The position numbers were made by a program, and so were the translations under genes. DNA of 34,245 bases from MGBC114844 sp910585855. Its GTDB lineage: Bacteria > Bacillota > Clostridia > Lachnospirales > Lachnospiraceae. The stretch spans positions 1 through 34,245 of the forward strand of contig CBFFYP010000053.1 of assembly GCA_965646165.1 (NCBI GenBank). The letters run 5' to 3'. The notes beneath the pieces were generated by a model. It saw only the letters and a program-made list of their open reading frames with translations, was not told the origin of the DNA and did not search any database. Positions 8,265 to 15,745 of the stretch are shown one piece after another; position 1 is the first letter of the stretch, and the number at the start of each line of letters is the position of its first letter.

Positions 8265-9998
8265 ATGGGTTACAAAGAGTTATACCAAGAGTGGTTGTCA
8301 AATCCGTATTTTGATGAGGCAACAAAAGCAGAACTTCAGGCAATCGGAGAGGATGAAAACGAGATAAAAGAGCGTTTTTATACCGAGCTTGAATTTGGTA
8401 CAGCAGGGTTACGAGGAATTATTGGGGCTGGTACAAACCGAATGAATGTTTATACCGTTCGGAAAGCAACACAGGGGCTTGCAAATTATATTCTTAAAGT
8501 AGGCGGAGAAAAAAAGGGGGTTGCGATTGCATTTGATTCTAGAAGAATGTCACCAGAGTTTGCTGATGAAGCAGCACTTTGTTTGGCAGCAAATGGTATT
8601 AAGGCATATGTATTTGAAAGTCTTCGTCCTACACCGGAATTATCTTTTGCTGTAAGAAAGCTTTCCTGTATTGCCGGAATTAATATTACAGCAAGTCATA
8701 ATCCACCGGAATATAATGGTTATAAGGTATATTGGGAAGACGGCGCACAGATTACACCTCCTCATGACAGTGGCATTATGGCAGAAGTAAAGGCAGTAAC
8801 CGACTATAATACAGTAAAGACTATGGATAAAGAAGCGGCAAAGGCAGCAGGGCTTTATGAAGTAATTGGTGCAGCGATAGATGACGCTTATATTGCGGAG
8901 TTAAAGAAGCAGGTTCGCCATTTAGATTGTATTGAAAAAGTACAAAAAGAAATTAAGATTGTTTATACTCCGCTTCATGGTACGGGAAATCTTCCGGCAA
9001 GACGGATTTTAAAGGAATTAGGTTTTGAAAATGTCTATGTTGTACCAGAACAGGAACTGCCGGACGGAGAATTTCCTACCGTTAGTTATCCGAACCCGGA
9101 AGCAGCAGAAGCATTTGAACTGGCATTAAAGTTAGCAAAGGAAAAGGATGCTGATTTGGTACTTGCAACTGATCCAGATGCCGATCGTCTGGGTGTCTAT
9201 GTAAAAGATACAAAGAGCGGCGAATATATTACATTAACTGGAAATATGTCAGGCTGTCTGCTTGCTGACTATGAAATCAGTCAAATAAAAGAACTTCAGG
9301 GACTGCCGGAGAACGGAGCTTTAATTAAGACGATTGTTACTACTAATATGGCAGATGCGATTGCAAGATATTATGGCGTGAAATTAATTGAAGTGTTAAC
9401 AGGATTTAAGTTTATCGGACAGCAGATTTTAGGTTTTGAAAACAGCGGCAAAGGAACATATTTATTTGGGTTTGAAGAAAGTTATGGCTGCTTAATCGGA
9501 ACACATGCCAGAGATAAAGATGCGATTGTTGCTACAATGGCACTTTGTGAAGCGGCTGCTTATTATAAGACAAAGAATATGACTTTGTGGGATGCGATGA
9601 TTGCTATGTATGATCGCTATGGTTACTATAAGGATGATGTCAAATCTATTACATTAAAGGGAATCGAAGGGCTTCAAAAGATTCAGGATATTATGAATAC
9701 TCTGCGTGAAAATACCCCTGCAGAAGTTGGCGGATATAAGGTATTGTCGGCAAGAGATTATAAAAAAGATGTAATCCGTAATATGGAAACCGGTGAAACG
9801 ACAGTTACAGGTCTGCCGAATTCAAATGTATTGTATTATGATTTGGAAGACGATGCATGGCTGTGTGTCAGACCGTCCGGAACAGAGCCAAAGGTGAAGT
9901 TCTACTATGGAATTAAAGGAACTTCATTAGAAAATGCGAATGAAAAGTCAGCAGCACTTGGAAAAGAAGTTTTAGATATGATTAATAAGATGCTGTAA
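8265..9998 (+). CDS. pgcA: Phosphoglucomutase (alpha-D-phosphohexomutase family)
   Basis: The 577-aa enzyme interconverts glucose-1-phosphate and glucose-6-phosphate (possibly also the mannose forms), feeding cell-envelope sugar nucleotides and glycogen. All family landmarks are present: FGTAGLRG near residue 45, the phosphoserine loop ITASHNPPEYNGYK (~144-157), the metal-binding loop DPDADRLGV (~304-312), the sugar-binding GFEESYGC (~403-410) and the phosphate-binding RPSGTEPKVK (~537-546). The length matches Bacillus PgcA. The start at 8265 has the strong site AGGAGGTAAAAAGAAC. An intrinsic terminator follows. Confidence 0.96.
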   Translation: MGYKELYQEWLSNPYFDEATKAELQAIGEDENEIKERFYTELEFGTAGLRGIIGAGTNRMNVYTVRKATQGLANYILKVGGEKKGVAIAFDSRRMSPEFADEAALCLAANGIKAYVFESLRPTPELSFAVRKLSCIAGINITASHNPPEYNGYKVYWEDGAQITPPHDSGIMAEVKAVTDYNTVKTMDKEAAKAAGLYEVIGAAIDDAYIAELKKQVRHLDCIEKVQKEIKIVYTPLHGTGNLPARRILKELGFENVYVVPEQELPDGEFPTVSYPNPEAAEAFELALKLAKEKDADLVLATDPDADRLGVYVKDTKSGEYITLTGNMSGCLLADYEISQIKELQGLPENGALIKTIVTTNMADAIARYYGVKLIEVLTGFKFIGQQILGFENSGKGTYLFGFEESYGCLIGTHARDKDAIVATMALCEAAAYYKTKNMTLWDAMIAMYDRYGYYKDDVKSITLKGIEGLQKIQDIMNTLRENTPAEVGGYKVLSARDYKKDVIRNMETGETTVTGLPNSNVLYYDLEDDAWLCVRPSGTEPKVKFYYGIKGTSLENANEKSAALGKEVLDMINKML

Positions 9999-10017
9999 AA
10001 AGATGACGCAAAAAGAC

Positions 10018-10058
10018 GGCTTCTGGTTTCTATAAAAGGAAACCGGAAGCCATTTTTA
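10018..10058 (+). terminator. Terminator after phosphoglucomutase
   Basis: GGCTTCTGGTTTC (10018-10030) pairs with GAAACCGGAAGCC (10039-10051) with one G-T wobble, then ATTTTTA. It is a strong intrinsic terminator 20 bp after the stop codon. Confidence 0.9.
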
Positions 10059-10062
10059 TACA

Positions 10063-10140
10063 CACGGGCATCCAGAGGAAATATGTCAGCAGAGGCTGAC
10101 GGATGTTCGGCGTGCGAGGGGAAAGGTTTTTCCCTTACTC
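10063..10140 (+). promoter_or_regulatory. Structured leader before the PH-domain gene
   Basis: Nested pairing is visible. GTCAGC (10085-10090) pairs with GCTGAC (10095-10100) around AGAG. GGCATCC upstream can pair with GGATGTT downstream. GGGAAA and TTTCCC then form a further hairpin ending at about 10134, before ACTCGATTAAGGAG. It could be a leader RNA structure; it resembles no riboswitch I can name. Confidence 0.35.
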
Positions 10141-10156
10141 GATTAAGGAGATTTAA

Positions 10157-10546
10157 ATGGAACAGATAGAATTAGAATATATATGGAAGGATAGAAAGCG
10201 TACTTTATTTGGGCTTCCGCTTTCTTTTACCGTTTATCGTCTGACAAAAGACAGATTTTTTACACAGAGCGGGATATTGAATTTAAAGGAAGAAGAGGTG
10301 CGGCTTTATCGGATTATGGATATTACTTTAAAGCGAAGTTTGGGACAGCGTATTTTTAATTTGGGTACAATCCATTGCTGTTCTTCTGATAAAACATCAC
10401 CGGAATTTGATATTCAGTCTATTAAAAATCCGGTACAGGTAAAAGAGATGCTGTCACATATGGTAGAGGAAGAAAGAGAGAAAAAGAAGATATCTGGACG
10501 AGAAGTAATGGGAGCTTTTGCTGGAGAAGATGAGGAGGATAATTAA
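10157..10546 (+). CDS. Small bacterial PH-domain protein
   Basis: The 129-aa protein is a single small beta-rich domain of the bacterial pleckstrin-homology (YdbT/bPH2) type. It contains the usual WKDRK...YRLTKDRFFTQSGILN stretch (~10-46), then RLYRIMDITLKRSLGQRIFNLGTI (~53-76) and IQSIKNPVQVKEML (~93-106). A charged tail rich in Glu/Asp follows. There are no membrane segments, unlike longer YdbT proteins. The function of the family is unknown and membrane-associated scaffolding is usually assumed. It lies 50 bp upstream of the hydrogenase-chemoreceptor gene and probably shares its transcript. The start has the site TTAAGGAGATTTAA. Confidence 0.75.
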   Translation: MEQIELEYIWKDRKRTLFGLPLSFTVYRLTKDRFFTQSGILNLKEEEVRLYRIMDITLKRSLGQRIFNLGTIHCCSSDKTSPEFDIQSIKNPVQVKEMLSHMVEEEREKKKISGREVMGAFAGEDEEDN

Positions 10547-10596
10547 AACAAATTTTTTGTTGAGAACAATAGATAAAAAATAGGGAGATTTTGGTT

Positions 10597-12570
10597 ATGA
10601 AAGAGGGAAGAGAGTCATTGGTATTTACAAATGAGAAGTGTATTGGGTGCAATAAATGTATTAGTACCTGCAGTTGTATGGGAGCTTGTATTTCTCATGA
10701 AATTGACGGACAAAATCGGATTGATGTGGATGGAGATCGCTGTGTGGCTTGCGGTGCTTGTTTTGATGTATGTGAACATGGAGCGAGAGAATATGGCGAT
10801 GATACCAAATTATTTTTTGAAGCTCTTGCAAGAGGAGAGAAGATATCGTTATTAGTAGCACCAGCTTTTAAAGCAAATTATCCAAAAGAATATGAATCGG
10901 TGCTGGGTGGATTGAAAAAATTAGGCGTGAATCGAATTATCAGTGTATCATTTGGAGCAGATATTACTACATGGGGTTATCTTAACTATATTCAAAAAAA
11001 TCAGTTTTATGGTGGTATTTCGCAGCCCTGTCCTGCGGTAGTCGGTTATATTGAACGCTATGCACCGGAACTTCTGCCGAAATTATTTCCGGTTCAGAGT
11101 CCGATGATGTGTGCAGCAATTTATGCCAGAAAAGAAATGGGAATTCAGGATAAGTTTGCATTTATCAGTCCTTGCATTGCAAAAAAAATGGAAATGGAAG
11201 AGCCACAGAATCAGGGAATGATTCAGTATAATGTAACTTTTGAACATTTGATGAAGTATGTAAGGGAACATCATATCTCTGGCAGTCTTTGTTCCGATGA
11301 AGCAGAGTATGGATTGGGATCGATTTATCCTACACCCGGTGGGTTAAAAGAAAATGTTTATTGGTTTTTAGGAGAAAGTGTTTTTATTCGTCAGATTGAA
11401 GGAGAAAAGCATCTTTATGAATATCTTGAAGAGAATAAGGAAAAGATTGCAAAGGGAAGAACGCCGTATTTATTTATTGATGCGTTAAATTGTGCGGATG
11501 GCTGTCTTTGCGGGACAGCGACCGATCCGGAATTGGCAAAGACAGATAATGCATTATACCAGCTTTTAAAGATTAGGGAAGCTTCAAAAAAGAATAATCT
11601 GCGGAGTGCATGGTCAAAGAGAATGACGCCAAAGCAGCGGCTGCGGAGTTTAAATCGGCAGTTTTCTAAATTAAATCTAAAGGATTATTTAAGAACCTAT
11701 CAGGATTTGTCTAAAAAGTGCAGTTATAAGATTCCTTCTGAATGGGAATTAAAAGAAATTTTTGATAGTATGAAGAAGAAAACACAAGAAGAACAGCATA
11801 TTAATTGTTCTTGCTGTGGGTATGATACTTGTGTGGAGATGGCTACAGCAATTTATAATGGTTTTAATAAAAAAGAGAACTGTATTTATTATATGAAGCG
11901 AGAGGTAGAGATTGAGCGGGAACATGCGCTTGCGCTTGCAAAAGAGATTGAATTAGAGAAGAATGAAGAGAAGAAGCGTCAGGAAGAAATTATTCAGACA
12001 GTAAATGAGATTAATCAACAGTTTGTAACATTGCACCAGGCAGTGGATGATATGGCTACCGGAAATGGAAGCAATGCACAGGAAAGTTCTGAAATATCAG
12101 CAGATATGCATCAAATCTCAAGATTTTGTGATGGATTAAATGATGCAATGAAAGAGATTCATGAATTACTTTCGGAACTTTCTCAAAATAATGCAGCTGT
12201 GGTTTCGATTGCTTCTCAGACTAATTTATTGGCATTAAATGCCAGTATTGAAGCGGCACGGGCTGGTGAGGCAGGACGTGGGTTTGCTGTTGTAGCAAAT
12301 GAAATCAATCATTTGGCTTCTAATTCTCGGGATACAGCAACTCGAAGCAATAAAAGTCAGGAACGAATTTTTGATTCGATTGGGGAGATTTTAAAAGATA
12401 TCATGCAGTTAATGGAAACGATTGGAGGAATTAATACTCGAATTGAAAATTTGGCAGCAGCTACCGAACAGATTGCTGCTTCAGCAGATCTTATTTTAGC
12501 TACTGCCGGGATGGTCAAAGAACGATTGGCAAAATTGGTGGATGAACATGAAATGGTTAGAAATGAATAA
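10597..12570 (+). CDS. [FeFe]-hydrogenase-like sensor fused to a chemoreceptor signalling domain
   Basis: The 657-aa soluble protein joins modules rarely seen together. Residues 15-59 hold two [4Fe-4S] motifs (Cys15/18/21/25 and 49/52/55/59). The hydrogenase H-cluster domain follows: QPCPAV with Cys145 in place of the usual TSCCP, SPCIAKKMEMEE with Cys193, and NCADGCLCG (~295-305) in place of the catalytic CxxGCxxGGG. Next comes a four-Cys Fe-S module, CSCCGYDTC...ENC (~406-435), of the PF04060 type, then a coiled coil. The end is the hairpin tip of a methyl-accepting signalling domain (IASQTNLLALNASIEAARAG, ~540-560). It has no membrane segment. The likely role is sensing redox state or H2 and signalling to CheA-type partners; the altered H-cluster residues argue against high turnover. 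The start is ATG 10597 after GGGAG; TTG 10591 is the alternative. Confidence 0.88.
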   Translation: MKEGRESLVFTNEKCIGCNKCISTCSCMGACISHEIDGQNRIDVDGDRCVACGACFDVCEHGAREYGDDTKLFFEALARGEKISLLVAPAFKANYPKEYESVLGGLKKLGVNRIISVSFGADITTWGYLNYIQKNQFYGGISQPCPAVVGYIERYAPELLPKLFPVQSPMMCAAIYARKEMGIQDKFAFISPCIAKKMEMEEPQNQGMIQYNVTFEHLMKYVREHHISGSLCSDEAEYGLGSIYPTPGGLKENVYWFLGESVFIRQIEGEKHLYEYLEENKEKIAKGRTPYLFIDALNCADGCLCGTATDPELAKTDNALYQLLKIREASKKNNLRSAWSKRMTPKQRLRSLNRQFSKLNLKDYLRTYQDLSKKCSYKIPSEWELKEIFDSMKKKTQEEQHINCSCCGYDTCVEMATAIYNGFNKKENCIYYMKREVEIEREHALALAKEIELEKNEEKKRQEEIIQTVNEINQQFVTLHQAVDDMATGNGSNAQESSEISADMHQISRFCDGLNDAMKEIHELLSELSQNNAAVVSIASQTNLLALNASIEAARAGEAGRGFAVVANEINHLASNSRDTATRSNKSQERIFDSIGEILKDIMQLMETIGGINTRIENLAAATEQIAASADLILATAGMVKERLAKLVDEHEMVRNE

Positions 12571-12598
12571 GAGGACATAATGGATAGAGAATGGAAAA

Positions 12599-12653
12599 GA
12601 TTCGCTTGAGATAGACTTTAGAGAAGTTTAAGTTTGTCTTGGGCGGATTTTTT
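12599..12653 (+). terminator. Terminator after the hydrogenase-chemoreceptor gene
   Basis: A long imperfect hairpin (12599-12618 pairing with 12630-12649, including ATTCGCTTGAGA against TCTTGGGCGGAT) is followed by a T-run at 12648-12653. Confidence 0.8.
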
Positions 12654-12862
12654 AAATTTGGTTGTGTACATTTATTAAGAAATAAATCAAAAAATAAGTT
12701 TATTCGATAATTTAGTAAAAAAAGAAAAATAATTTCAATTTATAGAATAAAAAAAATAAAAAAAGTGTGTCGATAGTACTAAATTTTCAAAATAAAATTC
12801 CGATATATAGGGTAACAAAAGGAAATAGTTGGGAAATAGAAAGAGCAAAAGGAGGGAATAAT

Positions 12863-13123
12863 ATGTTGAACCGGATTTCAAGTATACGCTCGATTGAACG
12901 AGTAAATCGAATTAATCGAACAAATAAACAGATGTCGCAGCAGGGATCTTTTTATCGGGCAAGGGAAGAACAGGAAGTTCAATTTTCGGAAGCGATGAAA
13001 GAGGCTTGTAAACATAATGGAGATTCTCTTTCAAGGTCAATGGAGAATAAGATAAATTTTTATGGAAGTGATGCACAGGCAGTTTATTATACAATGGCAA
13101 TGAGCAGAAGTTTTAAAGCGTGA
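12863..13123 (+). CDS. Small basic hypothetical protein
   Basis: The 86-aa protein starts at ATG 12863 with the strong site AAAGGAGGGAATAAT. It begins with Arg/Asn-rich heptad-like repeats (RISSIRSIERVNRINRTN) and continues as a charged helical domain ending FYGSDAQAVYYTMAMSRSF. It has no cysteines, signal peptide or membrane segment. I do not recognise the family. A terminator follows at 13213, and about 280 bp of AT-rich DNA precedes the start, so it is probably monocistronic. Confidence 0.7.
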   Translation: MLNRISSIRSIERVNRINRTNKQMSQQGSFYRAREEQEVQFSEAMKEACKHNGDSLSRSMENKINFYGSDAQAVYYTMAMSRSFKA

Positions 13124-13212
13124 ACGTTAGTATAAAAATAGGAAATGAAGTGTAAAGTGTTAGATTTTTTGTATAACAGATTGGAGAAAAGCTGATATGG
13201 GAGAACAGTAGA

Positions 13213-13255
13213 CCAGCCGGATAAGGGAAGAGTTATCTGGCTGGATTTATTTTGG
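13213..13255 (+). terminator. Terminator after the small protein gene
   Basis: CCAGCCGGATAA (13213-13224) pairs with TTATCTGGCTGG (13233-13244) around an 8-nt loop, followed by ATTTATTTTGG. Element A1 begins 17 bp after the hairpin. Confidence 0.85.
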
Positions 13256-13260
13256 CTGGG

Positions 13261-13421
13261 GGACGCAGAAAGCGGAAGGAAGGTCTATTCCGAGCCCGCT
13301 TTCGCTTAGCATTTCTTATTTTCATAGCGGACACATAAGACGTTAAAATACAGCAACACAACGTCTAAGTGCCGACGGGAAATGATGACCCTGCATAGAC
13401 TTTCCTTCCGCTTTCTGTTGT
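13261..13421 (+). repeat. Family A single unit (A1)
   Basis: The left outer end is GGACGC (13261-13266). Basal stem: 13267-13287 pairs with 13396-13416 over 21 positions, one of them a G-T wobble. The core carries CGAGCCCGCTTTCGCTTAGC, a cross-paired ATTTC/GGAAAT segment, and an apical stem AGACGTT/AACGTCT with an enlarged loop. The far end, GTTGTTTC, is a degraded form of the usual inner GGCTGTGTA. It lies between a terminator and the 3' end of the convergent TrhA gene. Confidence 0.8.
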
Positions 13422-13464
13422 TTCTCTTGGTCGGAAAATGGCATTGTTTGGAACTGGTCAGAGT

Positions 13465-14130
13465 TTAGGGGATTGGCATAGATGCAACATAGTGATACAT
13501 CATAATAAAGTGACAGGCACTTCCCCCCATTACAAACAGATGAAAAATTTCGTGTGAACCGAAGTTTTTGTGTTTGGAGTTAAAAAGGGGCAGTTTTAAG
13601 GCATAGATAATTCCTCCTATTGTATAGATGATTCCTCCGATTAATAATAGAGCAAAGGCTTTGGGAGGAAGTGCATTGATGATTTGGGTAAATGCTAAGA
13701 CGCATACCCAGCCCATAGAGATATATAAGGCACTGGAAAACCACTTTGGACAGGTAATCCAAAAACATTTTAGGACAATGCCAAGCAATGCAATTCCCCA
13801 TACAAGGAGGCATAGATGAAGCCCGATTTTTCCTCTTAAGACAATCAGACAGATCGGGGTATAGCTTCCGGCAATCAATATAAATATCATAAGATGATCC
13901 AGTTTTTTTAGGAAGCGGTTGACTGATTCGGAAATATCTAATGTATGATATAAGGTACTTGCAGCATAGAGTAAAATCATGCTGACGATAAAAATAGAAA
14001 GTGATATAAAATGGATGTTATCAGGTTCTTTTCCTGCTTTAATTAAAAGAGGAGTAGCTGCAAATATTGCTATTATCATACCTATAAAATGAGTAATGGC
14101 ACTCCCCGGGTCTTTGATTTTTTTGTTCAT
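13465..14130 (-). CDS. TrhA/hemolysin III family membrane protein (PAQR superfamily)
   Basis: The 221-aa protein has seven predicted membrane segments (about 12-30, 42-62, 78-98, 102-123, 133-150, 157-178, 192-215). The conserved polar residues of the PAQR/hemolysin III group are visible: STLYHTLD with His near 62, DHLMIF near 77, and the last-helix HLFVMGGSACHF with two His. These positions bind zinc in characterised relatives. Bacterial members (TrhA) are linked to membrane energetics and lipid homeostasis; the name hemolysin is historical. The start is preceded by AAGGAGTGATCGT. A perfect palindrome at 14173-14189 lies upstream and may be an operator. Confidence 0.92.
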   Translation of the reverse strand: MNKKIKDPGSAITHFIGMIIAIFAATPLLIKAGKEPDNIHFISLSIFIVSMILLYAASTLYHTLDISESVNRFLKKLDHLMIFILIAGSYTPICLIVLRGKIGLHLCLLVWGIALLGIVLKCFWITCPKWFSSALYISMGWVCVLAFTQIINALPPKAFALLLIGGIIYTIGGIIYALKLPLFNSKHKNFGSHEIFHLFVMGGSACHFIMMYHYVASMPIP

Positions 14131-14172
14131 ACGATCACTCCTTACTGTTTTTAAATATTTATGTGATTATAA

Positions 14173-14189
14173 GTAGTTTTTAAAACTAC
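14173..14189. promoter_or_regulatory. Perfect palindrome upstream of the TrhA gene
   Basis: GTAGTTTT-T-AAAACTAC has 8-bp arms around one base, 43 bp before the minus-strand start. This is the usual size and place for a dimeric repressor operator. No matching copy was noticed elsewhere in the window. Confidence 0.5.
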
Positions 14190-14273
14190 GTTAAGTATAT
14201 GGCTATATTACAACAGATATTCCTAAAAATCAATAGATAGATCAAAAATTTTTTATGAAAAGTGAAATTAGTA

Positions 14274-14607
14274 AGCGGACACTAAGACGCTAAAATATAG
14301 CGTTTAAGTGCCGACGGGAAATGATGACCCTGCATAGAACATCATTTGGTTTTCGGCTGTGTATTCCAGATTTATGTTGTAGTTTAGGAGATACTGGAAA
14401 ATAAAACGTAAATATGCTAAGATATGAAATGTTGGGATGCAGAATAGTGGTAGAGATACACAGACAAAATTTGAAGGAAGGTCTGCGCAGGGTCATTATT
14501 TCCCGTCGGCACTTAGGCACGGTACTTTCGTGCCTTATGTGTCCGCTACGAGGAAATGCTAAGCGAGAGCGGGCTCGAAGTAGACCTTCCTTCAAATTTT
14601 GGCGTCC
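14274..14607. mobile_element. Family A inverted pair, left unit truncated (A2)
   Basis: The left unit begins abruptly at AGCGGACAC (14274) and lacks its outer end and 5' stem arm; its inner end, CGGCTGTGTATTCCAG, is at 14354-14369. A spacer of about 90 bp separates it from the right unit, whose inner end contains ACACAG (14458-14463) and whose outer end is GGCGTCC (14601-14607). In the right unit 14466-14484 pairs perfectly with 14582-14600. The apical stem of the right unit is AGGCACG/CGTGCCT, while the left unit has GACGCT/GCGTTT. Confidence 0.78.
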
Positions 14608-14718
14608 CTTCCGAGAAAACCAAAACTTTTGTTACAGGAAATTAGATCTATGGGTTAAGGATCAGATTGGGAAGCTTATTAATTTAAGAAAAAACAGGAT
14701 GTGAGAGTGAGGGTATTT

Positions 14719-15564
14719 ATGGAAGGACGATGCAGAGAGATTGAACGAAGCATTATTAAAACATATCGAAAATCAATTTGGAGAAAATTTGTAAAAGGAA
14801 TACAGGAATATGATCTTTTACAGGAGCATGATAAAGTTGCGGTTTGTATTTCTGGCGGGAAAGATTCTATGCTGATGGCAAAGCTGTTTCAGGAACTGCA
14901 GCGGCATGGAAAGTTTGCATTTGAATTGGTTTTTTTAGTAATGGATCCGGGTTATCATCCTAGGAATCGAAAACAGATAGAGGATAATGCCAGATTGTTA
15001 GAGATTCCGATTCATATTTTTGAAACGGAGATTTTTGATTCAGTGGTTCATATTGAAGATAATCCTTGTTATCTGTGTGCCCGTATGAGGCGGGGGTATT
15101 TGTATAAAAATGCACAGGAGTTAGGATGTAATAAGATTGCATTAGGGCATCATTTTGATGATGTAATTGAAACAATTTTGATGGGTATGACTTATGGCGG
15201 GCAGATGCAGACAATGATGCCAAAACTGCACAGTACAAATTTTAAGGGAATGGAATTGATTCGTCCGATGTATTTGGTACGAGAGGAAGATATTATAAAG
15301 TGGGCAAATGCGAATCAACTGCATTTTATTCAGTGTGCCTGCCGTTTTACAGAGGCTTGTGCCTATGAGGATAAAGAAGGACTTTCCAAACGAAAGGAAA
15401 CAAAGGAATTGATTCGGCAGCTTCACCAGATCAATCCAAATGTAGAGATGAATATTTTTCGAAGTGTAGAAAATGTAAATTTAAATACTTTAATTGCTTA
15501 TAAGCAGGATGGAATAGTACACCATTTTTTGGATAATTATAACAGGATAGAGGAAAATAGTTGA
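14719..15564 (+). CDS. TtcA-like tRNA thiolation/PP-loop ATPase
   Basis: The 281-aa cytoplasmic enzyme belongs to the PP-loop family of tRNA 2-thiocytidine synthase TtcA. The ATP-binding loop is SGGKDSMLMAK (~50-60). CYLCAR (~117-122) supplies a CxxC pair, and a later Cys cluster (CACRF...CAYED, ~210-222) supplies the third Fe-S ligand, as in TtcA. ALGHHFDDVIET (~142-153) is the second conserved adenylation segment. In known members the product modifies C32 of certain tRNAs. Related proteins with other thiolation substrates exist, so the exact target is open. I chose ATG 14719; GTG 14701 is an alternative six codons upstream. The gene starts about 110 bp after element A2. Confidence 0.85.
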   Translation: MEGRCREIERSIIKTYRKSIWRKFVKGIQEYDLLQEHDKVAVCISGGKDSMLMAKLFQELQRHGKFAFELVFLVMDPGYHPRNRKQIEDNARLLEIPIHIFETEIFDSVVHIEDNPCYLCARMRRGYLYKNAQELGCNKIALGHHFDDVIETILMGMTYGGQMQTMMPKLHSTNFKGMELIRPMYLVREEDIIKWANANQLHFIQCACRFTEACAYEDKEGLSKRKETKELIRQLHQINPNVEMNIFRSVENVNLNTLIAYKQDGIVHHFLDNYNRIEENS

Positions 15565-15649
15565 CTTTTATGCAGTGTTTATGTTACACTACCTTCTGTA
15601 GCGTTTTTTGTCCAAATAGTGATTTTTATTTTTATAAAAATAGAACGAT

Positions 15650-15685
15650 ACGCTCTTATCTTTTGATGAAAGAGCGTTTTTTTTG
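15650..15685 (+). terminator. Terminator after the TtcA-like gene
   Basis: ACGCTCTT (15650-15657) pairs with AAGAGCGT (15670-15677), followed by a run of eight T. Confidence 0.9.
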
Positions 15686-15745
15686 TGGTTAAGAAAATAA
15701 TTAGGAGTAAGTAGGAAACCGATTAGAAAAGGAAGGCGGAAAGAA

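Noticed and set aside
13261..14607. Family A as REP/BIME-type short palindromes or simple terminators
   Set aside because: Units are about 160 bp, with a conserved core, two separate covarying helices and distinct inner and outer ends, well beyond REP size; only part could terminate transcription.
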